NCBI RefSeq assembly: GCF_025837155.1
Contig: NZ_CP107549.1
Coordinates: forward strand, 4,278,001-4,342,000
DNA length: 64,000 nt
DNA from: Pseudomonas sp. Z8(2022)
GTDB lineage: Bacteria; Pseudomonadota; Gammaproteobacteria; Pseudomonadales; Pseudomonadaceae
Direction of reading: 5' to 3'
Shown: positions 36,305 through 45,144 of the stretch, piece by piece
Layout of the letters: each line of letters begins with the position of its first letter
Numbering within the stretch: position 1 is the first letter of the stretch
Notes under the pieces: generated by a model
Seen by the model: only the letters and a program-made list of their open reading frames with translations
What the model was told of the DNA's origin: nothing
Database searches by the model: none
Position numbers and translations under genes: made by a program

Positions 36305-37204
36305 TTAGATGTTCAGCAGCAGGTAGTGGTCCGCAAGCAGCGCGATAAACAGCAGGAACAGGTACCAGATACTGTACTTGAAGGTGCTGATCGCGGCGTG
36401 CGGTTTGCTGTCACGGTACAGCACCCAGGCCCAGTGCAGGAAACGGCCGCCCAGCAGCACGGCGCAGGCCAGGTACAGCAGCCCGCTCATGTGGATGGCG
36501 TAAGGCAGTAGCGTCACCGCGAACATCACCAGGGTATAGAGCAGGATATGCACCTTGGTGTAGTGCTCGCCGTGGGTCACCGGCAGCATGGGGATGTCGG
36601 CCTTGGCGTATTCCTCCTTGCGATGGATGGCCAGGGCCCAGAAGTGCGGCGGTGTCCAGGCGAAGATGATCAGCACCAGCAGCAGCGGTTCGGCACTGAG
36701 GTGGCCGGTTACTGCGACCCAGCCCAGCAGCGGCGGCGCGGCGCCAGCCAGGCCGCCGATAACGATGTTCTGCGGCGTGGCGCGCTTGAGAAAGCCGGTG
36801 TAGATCACTGCATAACCGAGCAACGATGCCAGGGTCAGCCAGGCGGCCAGCTCGTTGGTGAACACCATCAGCAGGCTCATGCCGGCGATCGCCAGAAGCA
36901 GCGCGAAGGTCAGCGCGGCCACCGGCGTGACGCGGCCGGCAGTGACAGGTCGCTTGTGCGTACGCGCCATGATCGAGTCGATGCGCCGGTCCACCACGTG
37001 ATTGACCGCAGCCGCCGCGCCGGCGCACAGGCCGATACCGAGGTTGCCGAACAGCAGCACTGTCCAGGGCACACCCGCCCGCGTGGCGAGGAACATGCCG
37101 ACCAGCGAGGTGATCAGCATCAGCATCACCACCCGCGGCTTGGTCAACTCCAGATAATCGCGCCAGGTGGCGCGTTCGGAGTGAGTGCGCAGCATTGTCG
37201 CCAT
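36305..37204 (-). CDS. cyoE: Protoheme IX farnesyltransferase (heme O synthase)
   Basis: UbiA-type polytopic prenyltransferase of 299 aa that attaches farnesyl to heme b, the first step to heme A for the aa3 oxidase. The two aspartate motifs are visible: NHVVDRRIDSIMART with KRPV, and the second around KEEYAKADIPMLP. About eight membrane segments. The start MATMLRTHSERATW has AAGGAG upstream; the open frame extends far into ctaA. In this cluster ctaB would be an equivalent name. Confidence 0.95.
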   Translation of the reverse strand: MATMLRTHSERATWRDYLELTKPRVVMLMLITSLVGMFLATRAGVPWTVLLFGNLGIGLCAGAAAAVNHVVDRRIDSIMARTHKRPVTAGRVTPVAALTFALLLAIAGMSLLMVFTNELAAWLTLASLLGYAVIYTGFLKRATPQNIVIGGLAGAAPPLLGWVAVTGHLSAEPLLLVLIIFAWTPPHFWALAIHRKEEYAKADIPMLPVTHGEHYTKVHILLYTLVMFAVTLLPYAIHMSGLLYLACAVLLGGRFLHWAWVLYRDSKPHAAISTFKYSIWYLFLLFIALLADHYLLLNI

Positions 37205-37227
37205 GGCATTTCTCCTTGATTCGTTAT

Positions 37228-38283
37228 TTATCGGCCTTGAACCAGACCGCTGGAAACCGGCGTGGTGCAATTGCCCACCAGATCGGATGTTGTACGCGGC
37301 GCCGCAGAAGCAGCTCTCAGGCGATAGTTGATCAGCACCATGGTCAGCAGCAGGGCGGCGCCGCCGGCGTTGTGCGCCACCGCCACCAGCAGTGGCAGGT
37401 GAAAAACCACGTTGCTGATACCCAGACTGACCTGCACGGCCAGCGCCAGCACCAGCAGGCCAGCCAGGCGCGACAGCCGGGCCGCGTACAGTCGCCAGGC
37501 CAGTACCAGCAACGCCAGTGTCACCAGCGCCGCGCCAATACGATGGCTCATGTGAATGGCGGTACGCGCATCGCTGTCGAGCTGCCCGCCCAGGTAGTTG
37601 GGACCGATATGCTGGGTCAGATGAAAGCCCTTGCCGAAGTCCATCGCCGGCCACCATTCGCCATGGCAGGTGGGCAGGTCGACGCAGGCGACCGCGGCGT
37701 AGTTGGAACTGACCCAGCCGCCCAGGGCGATCTGCCCGATCACCAGCAGCAGGCAGGCAGCCGCCAGCGCACGCAGGCGGCCTGGCAGCTGCAACGGAGC
37801 GAAACGTCCGGACAGACGCAAGGTGAGCAGGGTCAGCAGACTGAGGGTGGCGAAGCCGCCGAGCAGATGGGCGGTGACCACCTGCGGCCATAGCTGCAGA
37901 GTGACCGTCCACATGCCGAACGCGCCCTGCAGAATCACCAGCGCGAGAATTGCCAGCGGCAGCTTCACCGGCTGCATCGGTTCCTCGCGTCGGCGTACGG
38001 CCTGGGTGGCGATGAACAGAATCACCAGCCCGAGCGAGCCTGCGAAATAGCGGTGGATCATCTCGTACCAGCCCTTGGCGACCTCCACTGGCGCTTCGGG
38101 AAAACGTGCCTCGGCGATGGCCTGCTTGTGCTCGCTCATCGGCACGCCGAGAAAACCGTAGCACCCCGGCCAGTCCGGACAGCCCAGGCCGGCATGGGTC
38201 AGACGGGTGTAGGCACCCAGCAGCACCACCACCACGGCCAGGAAAGTAGCGAACAGTGCCAGACGGTAACCGGGCTTGTGCAT
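37228..38283 (-). CDS. ctaA: Heme A synthase CtaA (COX15 type)
   Basis: Polytopic enzyme of 351 aa that oxidises the methyl group of heme O to give heme A. The sequence has eight hydrophobic segments and the characteristic heme-ligand histidines in TRLTHAGLGCPDWPGCYG, EMIHRYFAGSLG and MSHRIGAALV. A paired cysteine motif (CVDLPTCHGEWWP) follows in the middle loop. The start has AAGGAG upstream. It lies between the 192-aa SCO-like gene and cyoE, consistent with sequential steps of heme A synthesis. Confidence 0.95.
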   Translation of the reverse strand: MHKPGYRLALFATFLAVVVVLLGAYTRLTHAGLGCPDWPGCYGFLGVPMSEHKQAIAEARFPEAPVEVAKGWYEMIHRYFAGSLGLVILFIATQAVRRREEPMQPVKLPLAILALVILQGAFGMWTVTLQLWPQVVTAHLLGGFATLSLLTLLTLRLSGRFAPLQLPGRLRALAAACLLLVIGQIALGGWVSSNYAAVACVDLPTCHGEWWPAMDFGKGFHLTQHIGPNYLGGQLDSDARTAIHMSHRIGAALVTLALLVLAWRLYAARLSRLAGLLVLALAVQVSLGISNVVFHLPLLVAVAHNAGGAALLLTMVLINYRLRAASAAPRTTSDLVGNCTTPVSSGLVQGR

Positions 38284-38338
38284 GTCGACTCCTTGGACAG
38301 GGGGCTTGGCGCTCTGTCGATATGGACAGAGCGCAGCG

Positions 38339-38917
38339 TCAACCGATCAGGGAAATTTTCAGCAGATAACGCAGATCATCGAGAATCGCCTTGCCGTTGC
38401 TGCCGGCCGGATAGCGCAACACCAGATTGCCGTGCGGATCGACCAGCCAAAGCTGCGCCCCCGGCACGGCCTCGGCGGCCTTTTCATAGGCCTGCAGATC
38501 GAGCTGATAGCGGCCGAGCTGTGGATACTCGCGCTTGAGGGTGGCGTCATAGTCGGCTGGCAGCGGCTCGGCCAGAGCCAGGCCATGACTGGCGCGCGAG
38601 GTCTCACGGTTGAGACCGATCTGGATCTGCCGGGCCAGGTAAACCAGTTGCTGGCAGTCGGCCTCGCACGCCCCCGGCGCCGTCACCAGGATCTGCCAGC
38701 GCGGCTCGACCGCCGCCTGCACGCCCAGGTCGGCCAGGGTGCGGCCGTCACCGATCAGCACACCGTGATAGCTGCGCGTCTCCGGCACCCAGAAACGCCA
38801 CTGATACATGGCACTGGCGAGAAACATCGGGCCGACGACGATGGCCAGGATCAGCAGCAACTGCAGGCGGCCACGGCCTTTGCGTGGCGCCTCAGGCATG
38901 GCGATGGCTGGGTTCAT
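38339..38917 (-). CDS. SCO-like thioredoxin-fold protein of the oxidase operon, hypothetical
   Basis: Protein of 192 aa with one N-terminal membrane segment (about 18-37) and a periplasmic domain. C84 and C88 in GACEADC and H162 in VDPHGNLVLRYP have the C-x3-C plus distal histidine layout of SCO copper chaperones, at the same residue numbers for the cysteines as the genuine SCO gene at 35664. Overall similarity is otherwise low. I infer a second copper or redox factor for oxidase assembly. Its start lies inside the 3' end of the SURF1 gene (26-base overlap), which implies coupled translation. Confidence 0.75.
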   Translation of the reverse strand: MNPAIAMPEAPRKGRGRLQLLLILAIVVGPMFLASAMYQWRFWVPETRSYHGVLIGDGRTLADLGVQAAVEPRWQILVTAPGACEADCQQLVYLARQIQIGLNRETSRASHGLALAEPLPADYDATLKREYPQLGRYQLDLQAYEKAAEAVPGAQLWLVDPHGNLVLRYPAGSNGKAILDDLRYLLKISLIG

Positions 38918-39623
38918 GACGACTCTCCCGTGCGTTGTGTATTCCGAGATAGATGAACAGACCGATCAGCGCGGCGGCCAGGGCGAACCATTGCACTGCG
39001 TAGCCAAGATGCTTGCCCGGGCTCATGGCAACGACCGGCCAGTCGACGCGGTAGCTGGCCGGCCCCGCCTCCAGGCGCGCCTCGAAGGGCAGGCCGCCAC
39101 GCCCGAGCTGCTGCCACAGGCTTTCGGCCTCGACCTGAGTGACCAGTCGCGGCCAGCCTTCGGTCGCCGCGCCGGATCGCAGATTCAGCCCTCCGGAAGG
39201 CGCCACGTAGATCCACGCCGTAAGCTGCAGCACGCCCTCAGGGGTATCGAACCGCGGCGGCGTGCGCCGGTCCGGCCAGGGCAGCCAGCCGCGGTTGAGC
39301 AATACCCAGAGGCCGCTGGACTGGTCGTAGAAGGGTTGCAGCAACTCGACACCGGCATGGCCATCGCGAATGCGGCTATCGAGCAGGAGACTGTGTTTAC
39401 CGTCGAAGTGTCCGCGTAGCTGGACGCGACGGTAGGCGGGATCACGCATGGGCTCGAGCTGCTCGAGGCTGACCGGTGCGGCCTGACGGCGGGTCTCGAA
39501 ACTGGCCAGCAGCTCGCGCTTCTCATCGCCGCGCTGAAGCTGCCAGCAACCCAGCCAGAGCAGGCCCGGCAGCAGCAGGGCGACCAGCAGGCTGGGCAGC
39601 CAGCCAGGACGGAAGGAGCTCAT
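38892..39623 (-). CDS. SURF1-family cytochrome oxidase assembly protein
   Basis: Membrane protein of 243 aa with a membrane segment at each end (about 8-27 and 210-230) enclosing a periplasmic SURF1 domain. Typical motifs are CWQLQRGDEKRELL after the first segment, RRVQLRGHFD, WVLLNRGWLP and the C-terminal HLGYAVQWFALA. SURF1 assists insertion of heme A into oxidase subunit I. The start MSSFRPGW was chosen for the AGGGG site; 14 more codons are open. Confidence 0.92.
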   Translation of the reverse strand: MSSFRPGWLPSLLVALLLPGLLWLGCWQLQRGDEKRELLASFETRRQAAPVSLEQLEPMRDPAYRRVQLRGHFDGKHSLLLDSRIRDGHAGVELLQPFYDQSSGLWVLLNRGWLPWPDRRTPPRFDTPEGVLQLTAWIYVAPSGGLNLRSGAATEGWPRLVTQVEAESLWQQLGRGGLPFEARLEAGPASYRVDWPVVAMSPGKHLGYAVQWFALAAALIGLFIYLGIHNARESRHEPSHRHA

Positions 39624-39694
39624 TGGCCCCTGCCATTGCGGTCGAGGTTGCTGGCTATACTGCATTGCATCACTCGAATCCCCCGGAGTCCCGC

Positions 39695-39898
39695 ATGCTC
39701 AAGGCCGCGATCATCCTCATGCTGCTGGCCACTCTCGCCAGTCTGTTCAGCGGCCTGTTCTTCCTGGTCAAGGACGAAGGCCATGGTTCCCGCGTGGTAG
39801 GCGCTCTGACTATCCGTGTCGGCCTGACCGCCATAACCGTTGCCCTGATCGCCTGGGGCTTCTATTCAGGGCAGCTGGTTTCTCAAGTTACCTGGTGA
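39695..39898 (+). CDS. Twin-transmembrane protein (DUF2909 type)
   Basis: Short inner-membrane protein of 67 aa with two hydrophobic segments (about 4-24 and 42-62), MLKAAIILMLLATLASLFSG at the N terminus and a conserved-looking loop (VKDEGHGSRVV). It resembles the DUF2909 family commonly found beside cytochrome oxidase genes. It is the only plus-strand gene in the cox cluster, squeezed between the SURF1 gene and coxC, with CGGAG upstream. A role in oxidase assembly is possible but unproven. Confidence 0.8.
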   Translation: MLKAAIILMLLATLASLFSGLFFLVKDEGHGSRVVGALTIRVGLTAITVALIAWGFYSGQLVSQVTW

Positions 39899-39904
39899 GG
39901 CTCG

Positions 39905-40792
39905 CTACAAGACGTAGACGAAGATGAACAGGCCGAGCCAGACCACGTCGACGAAGTGCCAGTACCAGGACGCGGCCTCGAAGCCGAAGTGTTTCTCGGA
40001 GTCGAAGTGTCCGCGCATGATGCGCACCAGCATCACCGTCAGGATCAGCGCCCCCATGGTCACGTGCGCCCCGTGAAAGCCGGTGAGCATGAAGAAGGTG
40101 GCGCCGTAGATGCCTGAGCCCAGGGTCAGGCCCAGTTCGGTATAGGCCTCGATGTATTCCTCGACCTGGAAGAACAGGAACGCCGCCCCCAGCAGGATGG
40201 TGGCCGTCAGCCAGGCCTTGAGCGGGCCGCGCTTGTTCTTCTTCAGAGCGTGGTGGGCAAAGGTGATGGTGAAGCTGGAGGACACCAGCAAGATGGTGTT
40301 GACCAGTGGCAGGTGCCAGGGGTCGATCACACCGCTGGGCGGCGGAAACAGCTTGGAATCGGGGTTCTGCAGCATAGGCCAGCTGTATTCGAAACCTTCC
40401 CAGAGCATATTGGCCACGCCCTTGTCACCCTCACCACCGAGCCAGGGGCCGGCCCACATGCGGATGTAGAAAAGGGCGCCGAAGAAAGCGGCGAAGAACA
40501 TTACCTCGGAGAAGATGAACCAGCTCATGCCCCAGCGGAACGAGCGATCCATCTGCGCACTGTACAAACCACTGCGGCTCTCCCTGATGACGTTGCCGAA
40601 CCAGCCGAACAGCATGTAGGCGAGGATCAGGCCGCCGACGAAGAAGATCATCGGGCCATTGGAGTCCGCGCGATTGGCCGACAGATCGTTGAACCAGGTA
40701 CCGACCCCGAAGACGCTGGTCAGCAGGCCCAGGGTGGCAATGATCGGCCATTTGCTTTGCGCCGGTACGTAATAGTTTTCGTGACTCGACAT
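39905..40792 (-). CDS. coxC: Cytochrome c oxidase subunit III
   Basis: Polytopic subunit of 295 aa of the aa3-type oxidase. It has the seven-segment pattern and family motifs (FFVGGLILAYMLFGWFGNVIRES, GMSWFIFSEVMFFAAFFGALFY, GFHGAHVTMGALIL and the C-terminal WYWHFVDVVWLGLFIFVYVL). The glutamate in FSEVMFF matches the conserved membrane carboxylate. AGGAG lies upstream of the ATG. Order: coxB, coxA, ctaG, coxC. Confidence 0.97.
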   Translation of the reverse strand: MSSHENYYVPAQSKWPIIATLGLLTSVFGVGTWFNDLSANRADSNGPMIFFVGGLILAYMLFGWFGNVIRESRSGLYSAQMDRSFRWGMSWFIFSEVMFFAAFFGALFYIRMWAGPWLGGEGDKGVANMLWEGFEYSWPMLQNPDSKLFPPPSGVIDPWHLPLVNTILLVSSSFTITFAHHALKKNKRGPLKAWLTATILLGAAFLFFQVEEYIEAYTELGLTLGSGIYGATFFMLTGFHGAHVTMGALILTVMLVRIMRGHFDSEKHFGFEAASWYWHFVDVVWLGLFIFVYVL

Positions 40793-40803
40793 TGTTGTTC
40801 TCC

Positions 40804-41370
40804 TTATGGAGTCGCCCGAGCAAGAGTCGCCTGTGCCACTGGCGGTTTGCGTTCGGTGATATCGAACAGGGTGTAGCCCAGTGTCAGGTGTTTAACGTCC
40901 TGTGGCAGGTCGCGGTCGACGATGAAGCGCACCGGCATCTCGATGCGTTCGCCCGGTTGCAGCACCTGCTGGGTAAAGCAGAAGCACTCGGTCTTGTGAA
41001 AGAAAGCTGCCGCCTGCGAAGGCGAAACGCTGGGAATCGCCTGCGCACTCATCGCGTGATCGCTGGGGTTGTAGGCGACGAACAGCATGTCCCGCGTCTC
41101 CCCCGGATGGACCAGGATCTCGTCGGCCTGCGGGCCGAATTCCCAGACCATGCCGGCGGCGTTGGTGGCGAGAAACTGCACGCGCACCTGGCGCTGCTCG
41201 TCCACCAACCGCTCCCCCTGATAGGCCCCGGCCGTCTTGCCGTTGATGCCGAACACCCGGCACATGGCATCGTAGAACGGCGGCAGGACGAAAATGCCGA
41301 AGCAGAACATCACCACCACCACGACCAGCAGGCGGCTGACCAGGCGACGAGTCGCGATCACCTCGCTCAC
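40804..41370 (-). CDS. ctaG: Cytochrome c oxidase assembly protein CtaG (COX11 type)
   Basis: Copper-delivery factor of 188 aa for the CuB site of subunit I. One N-terminal membrane segment (about 10-32) precedes a periplasmic immunoglobulin-like domain with the copper motif CFCFTQQVLQPGE near the middle. Length and motif match COX11/CtaG. It sits between coxA and coxC with short spacers (10 and 11 bases), so it is cotranscribed. Confidence 0.95.
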   Translation of the reverse strand: MSEVIATRRLVSRLLVVVVVMFCFGIFVLPPFYDAMCRVFGINGKTAGAYQGERLVDEQRQVRVQFLATNAAGMVWEFGPQADEILVHPGETRDMLFVAYNPSDHAMSAQAIPSVSPSQAAAFFHKTECFCFTQQVLQPGERIEMPVRFIVDRDLPQDVKHLTLGYTLFDITERKPPVAQATLARATP

Positions 41371-41380
41371 GGCCGACCTC

Positions 41381-42964
41381 CTATTTCACTTCCGGTGGCG
41401 TACTGAAGGTGTGGTAGGGCGCCGGTGACGGTACCGTCCACTCCAGGCCGTCGGCACCGTCCCAAGGTTTGGCCGGGGCCGGTTTGCCGCCGCGGATGCA
41501 CTTGATGACGATGAACAGGAACAGCAACTGAGTCGCCCCGAACATGAAGGCGCCGATGCTGGAGACCATGTTGAAGTTGGCGAACATCATGTTGTAGTCG
41601 GGAATGCGCCGCGGCATGCCGGCCAGGCCAACGAAGTGCATCGGGAAGAACGCCAGGTTCATGCCGATGAAGCTCATCCAGAAATGCAGCTTGGCCAGGG
41701 TTTCGTCATACATGTAGCCGGTCCACTTCGGCAGCCAGTAATAGGCCGAGGCGAAGATGCCGAAGATCGCCCCCGGTACCAGCACGTAGTGGAAGTGCGC
41801 CACCACGAAATAGGTGTCGTGGTACTGGAAGTCCGAAGGTGCGATGGCCAACATCAACCCGGAAAAGCCACCGATGGTGAAGAGGATGACGAAGGCCACC
41901 GAGAACAGCATCGGCGCCTCGAAGGTCATCGAGCCCTGCCACATGGTGCTGGCCCAGTTGAACACCTTCACCCCGGTAGGCACGGCAATCAGCATGGTGG
42001 CGTACATGAAGAACAGCTCGCCGGTCAGCGGGATGCCGACGGTAAACATGTGGTGCGCCCAGACGACGAACGAGAGGAAGGCGATCGCTCCGGTGGCGTA
42101 AACCATGGAGGTGTAGCCGAACAACGGCTTGCGCGCGAAAGCCGGGATGATCGAACTGACCGCGCCGAAGGCCGGCAGGATCATGATGTACACCTCGGGG
42201 TGACCGAAGAACCAGAACACATGCTGGAACAGCACCGGATCACCGCCACCGGCCGCATTGAAGAAGCTGGTACCGAAGTGAATGTCCATCAGCATCATGG
42301 TCACGCAGCCGGCCAGCACCGGCATCACCGCGATCAGCAGGAAGGCGGTGATCAGCCAGGTCCAGACGAACAGCGGCATCTTCATCAGGGTCATGCCCGG
42401 GGCACGCAGGTTGAGGATGGTGGCGACCACGTTGATCGCCCCCATGATCGAACTGATGCCCATCAGGTGGATGGCGAAGATGAAGAAGGTCGTGCTCTCC
42501 GGCCCGTAGGTGGTTGACAGTGGCGCGTAGAAGGTCCAACCGAAGTTCGGCCCGCCGCCCTCCATGAACAAGGTGCTGACCAGCAGGCCGAAGGCCGCCG
42601 GCAGCAGCCAGAAGCTGAAGTTGTTCATCCGTGGCAGGGCCATGTCCGGCGCGCCGATCATCAGCGGGATCATCCAGTTGGCGAGGCCGACGAAAGCCGG
42701 CATCACCGCACCGAAGACCATGATCAGGCCGTGCATGGTGGTCATCTGATTGAAGAATTCAGGCTGCACGATCTGCAGGCCCGGCTGGAACAGCTCGGCG
42801 CGAATGACCATCGCCATCGAGCCGCCCAGCAGGAACATGCAGAAACTGAACCACAGGTACATCGTGCCGATGTCCTTGTGATTGGTGGTGAGCACCCAGC
42901 GCATCAGGCCCTTGGCAGGGCCATGGTGGTGGTCAGTATGACCGTGGTCGATCACTGCACTCAT
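41381..42964 (-). CDS. coxA: Cytochrome c oxidase subunit I (aa3 type)
   Basis: Catalytic heme-copper subunit of 527 aa with twelve membrane segments. Motifs: heme a ligand in TTMHGLIMVFG, the CuB/tyrosine region WFFGHPEVYIMILPAFG, paired histidines in VWAHHMFTVG, and the heme ligands in DTYFVVAHFHYVLV. The E of GHPEVY marks a type A oxidase. The start MSAVIDHGHTDHHHG has GGAC/GAGTAAGG upstream and begins 4 bases after coxB stops; the open frame extends further into coxB. It reduces oxygen to water and pumps protons. Confidence 0.97.
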   Translation of the reverse strand: MSAVIDHGHTDHHHGPAKGLMRWVLTTNHKDIGTMYLWFSFCMFLLGGSMAMVIRAELFQPGLQIVQPEFFNQMTTMHGLIMVFGAVMPAFVGLANWMIPLMIGAPDMALPRMNNFSFWLLPAAFGLLVSTLFMEGGGPNFGWTFYAPLSTTYGPESTTFFIFAIHLMGISSIMGAINVVATILNLRAPGMTLMKMPLFVWTWLITAFLLIAVMPVLAGCVTMMLMDIHFGTSFFNAAGGGDPVLFQHVFWFFGHPEVYIMILPAFGAVSSIIPAFARKPLFGYTSMVYATGAIAFLSFVVWAHHMFTVGIPLTGELFFMYATMLIAVPTGVKVFNWASTMWQGSMTFEAPMLFSVAFVILFTIGGFSGLMLAIAPSDFQYHDTYFVVAHFHYVLVPGAIFGIFASAYYWLPKWTGYMYDETLAKLHFWMSFIGMNLAFFPMHFVGLAGMPRRIPDYNMMFANFNMVSSIGAFMFGATQLLFLFIVIKCIRGGKPAPAKPWDGADGLEWTVPSPAPYHTFSTPPEVK

Positions 42965-42968
42965 GTCC

Positions 42969-44093
42969 TTACTCCTGAGCCTTGGAGAAATCGAGAATGT
43001 CCTTGGGCGTGACCATGTCACCGACATTGTTGCCCCAGGCATTGCGCTCGTAGGTGATGATGGCGGCGAGGTCGACCGGCGACAGTTGCTTGCCGAAGGC
43101 CGCCATCGAGGTGCCCGGCTTGCCGTTGTAGACGATGTCGATATGGCCCTCGGTGGGGCCCTTGACGATAGGCCCGCCCTTGAGCGCCGGGAACATCGGC
43201 GGCAGGCCTTCACCCGTGGGTTGGTGGCAGGCGGCGCAGGTGGTGTTGTAGGCCTTCTCGCCGCGCGCCATCAGCTCTTCCATGGTCCATTCCTTGCTGG
43301 TCAACTCGCGCTCGGCGGCAGCGGCCTCCTTGCGCTCGGCCAGCCAGGCGGCGAAGTCTTCCTTGGATTTGGCCTCGACCACCACCGGCATGAAGCCGTG
43401 ATCCTTGCCGCACAGCTCGGTGCATTGCCCGCGGTAGATGCCCGGTTCCTCGATACGGGTCCAGGATTCGTTGATGAAACCGGGGATGGCGTCCTTCTTC
43501 ACCGCCAGCGCCGGCACCCACCAGGAATGGATGACATCGGCAGCAGTGATCAGGAAGCGCACCTTGGTACCAACCGGCACCACCAGCGGCTCGTCGACTT
43601 CCAGCAGGTAGTGTTCGCCCTTGGCTTCGCGATTGTTGATCTGCGAGCGTGGCGTGGTCAGGTTGCTGAAGAACTCGACGTCCTGACCCAGATATTTGTA
43701 GTGCCACTTCCACTGGTAGCCGGTGATCTGGATGTCCAGTTCGGATTCGGAGGAGTCGTAGATCTCGATCAGCGTCCTGGTCGCCGGAATCGCCATTACC
43801 ACCAGAATCGCCAGTGGCACGACGGTCCAGAGAATCTCGACGGTGGTGCTTTCGTGAAAGTGCGCGGGCTCCTGACCGGTGGAGCGGCGGTGCATGATCA
43901 TCGACCAGAACATGGCGCCGAATACCAGTATGCCGATCACCACACAGATCCAGAAAATGGTCATGTGCAGGTCGAACACGGAGCGGCTGACGTCGGTGAC
44001 ACCGGGCGTCATGTTGACCGTCCACTGGGCGTGCGCCGAGCCTAATGCCAGCCACAGCAGGAGGCCCATCCAGACTCGTGGATGTCGCATCAT
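42969..44093 (-). CDS. coxB: Cytochrome c oxidase subunit II with fused cytochrome c domain
   Basis: Subunit II of 374 aa, a caa3-like layout. A signal peptide (about 1-22), two membrane segments (about 40-62 and 82-104), the CuA domain with ligands in GQCTELCGKDHGFMPVVV, and a C-terminal cytochrome c domain with CAACH (in NTTCAACHQPTGEG). The C-terminal heme accepts electrons from soluble c-type cytochromes before CuA. The start MMRHPRVW has AGGGGAA upstream. First gene of the cox operon. Confidence 0.96.
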   Translation of the reverse strand: MMRHPRVWMGLLLWLALGSAHAQWTVNMTPGVTDVSRSVFDLHMTIFWICVVIGILVFGAMFWSMIMHRRSTGQEPAHFHESTTVEILWTVVPLAILVVMAIPATRTLIEIYDSSESELDIQITGYQWKWHYKYLGQDVEFFSNLTTPRSQINNREAKGEHYLLEVDEPLVVPVGTKVRFLITAADVIHSWWVPALAVKKDAIPGFINESWTRIEEPGIYRGQCTELCGKDHGFMPVVVEAKSKEDFAAWLAERKEAAAAERELTSKEWTMEELMARGEKAYNTTCAACHQPTGEGLPPMFPALKGGPIVKGPTEGHIDIVYNGKPGTSMAAFGKQLSPVDLAAIITYERNAWGNNVGDMVTPKDILDFSKAQE

Positions 44094-44502
44094 TGCGGGT
44101 TCCCCTTGATTGTTCTTGTTATCCCGCCGGCTGAGCCTGCGGCTAAGGGATCGACTGCCGTATTGAAGTGGACTGCCGGCGCACGCTGCCGACGCGACCA
44201 CTCCTGACTGCTGGCGACTACTGTCGAACCTTTCCGTGCCAAAAGCTCGTCCGGTTCCATCAGGTACTGCCTTTCGAAATCGAGTATAGACGGCGACTTT
44301 CACCTCGCAACGTGAGCCGGGCAAAGGCCGAAGCCACGCAGCCCTCACCCTAAACGTCGCGGCTGACGCGGGCTGTAGCCATTCTGATACAGGTGGATAT
44401 AGCGCACTCGCATAAGCACGAGAAAGTTATGACAATCGCGTCTTAGCCGACCATCCGAGCCGACCAAGGTTCACGTCCATGTCCTGAAATGTAGGAGCAG
44501 TC
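44094..44502. promoter_or_regulatory. Divergent regulatory region with a cox promoter candidate
   Basis: 409 bases without a gene between coxB and the plus-strand gene at 44503. On the minus strand TTGCGA (44310-44305), a 16-base spacer and TATACT (44288-44283) make a good sigma-70 promoter for the cox operon, leaving a leader of about 180 bases. I saw no clear FNR/ANR-type box. The plus-strand gene has TAGGAG before its ATG, but I could not settle its promoter. Confidence 0.45.
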
Positions 44503-45144
44503 ATGAACACCGCCGCCCTTCGCCAATTGATCGCCCAGGCCCGTGAGCAGGAAAGCGATAGCCAGGCACTCGCGCACTACCTGCAGGCTCAACTGGAGAG
44601 TCTGCACCCGTCCATTCGCCTGCCCGAGGACGATGCACGGGGCGCGTTGACTACCTTCGTCATCGCCTATATCGAGGAAGTGCCGGACGTACTGGAGGCC
44701 GCAGCCGAGGTGGCGCGCGAAGCCGGAATCGAGGCCGCGGTGAAACCCGTGCTGAAGATCGCCGAGCATTTCTTTCTGCAGCCTCCGGCGCTGATGGAAG
44801 GCCATGAAGGCCTGGAAGGCCTGCTCGACGAGGCCTATCTGGCCCACCGCCTGGTAGAGGAGGTCAATGACCGTTATATCACCCACCTCGGCCAGCCACT
44901 TATCCCGCTGGACACAACGCGCGCCAACCTGGTCGCTCACCAGCTGATCGGCGAGCCGTTCGCCAATCAGCTCGATGAGGCCGTACATCACGCTCTGAGC
45001 GGCATGCTCGATGAGGCCAGCTTCGATCAGCCCTCGGTGCAGGCCTACCGCGAACGCCTGGCGGCGCCGGACATCGTATCGGCCTGGCGGCGCTGGCCGT
45101 GCCTGTCTCAACAGCTGGGCGTGGAGCTGCAGCTCAAGAACTGA
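44503..45144 (+). CDS. Conserved hypothetical soluble protein
   Basis: Acidic, helical protein of 213 aa without signal peptide or membrane segment and with no motif that I recognise. Coding is supported by length, by TAGGAG before the ATG and by codon-like composition. In P. aeruginosa a hypothetical gene also precedes coxB, as I recall. Its 3' end overlaps that of the opposing AEC transporter gene by 11 bases. Function unknown. Confidence 0.75.
   Translation: MNTAALRQLIAQAREQESDSQALAHYLQAQLESLHPSIRLPEDDARGALTTFVIAYIEEVPDVLEAAAEVAREAGIEAAVKPVLKIAEHFFLQPPALMEGHEGLEGLLDEAYLAHRLVEEVNDRYITHLGQPLIPLDTTRANLVAHQLIGEPFANQLDEAVHHALSGMLDEASFDQPSVQAYRERLAAPDIVSAWRRWPCLSQQLGVELQLKN

Noticed and set aside
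44094..44502. ANR/FNR or RoxR-type box in the cox upstream region
   Set aside because: No TTGAT-N4-ATCAA-like palindrome could be found by eye.
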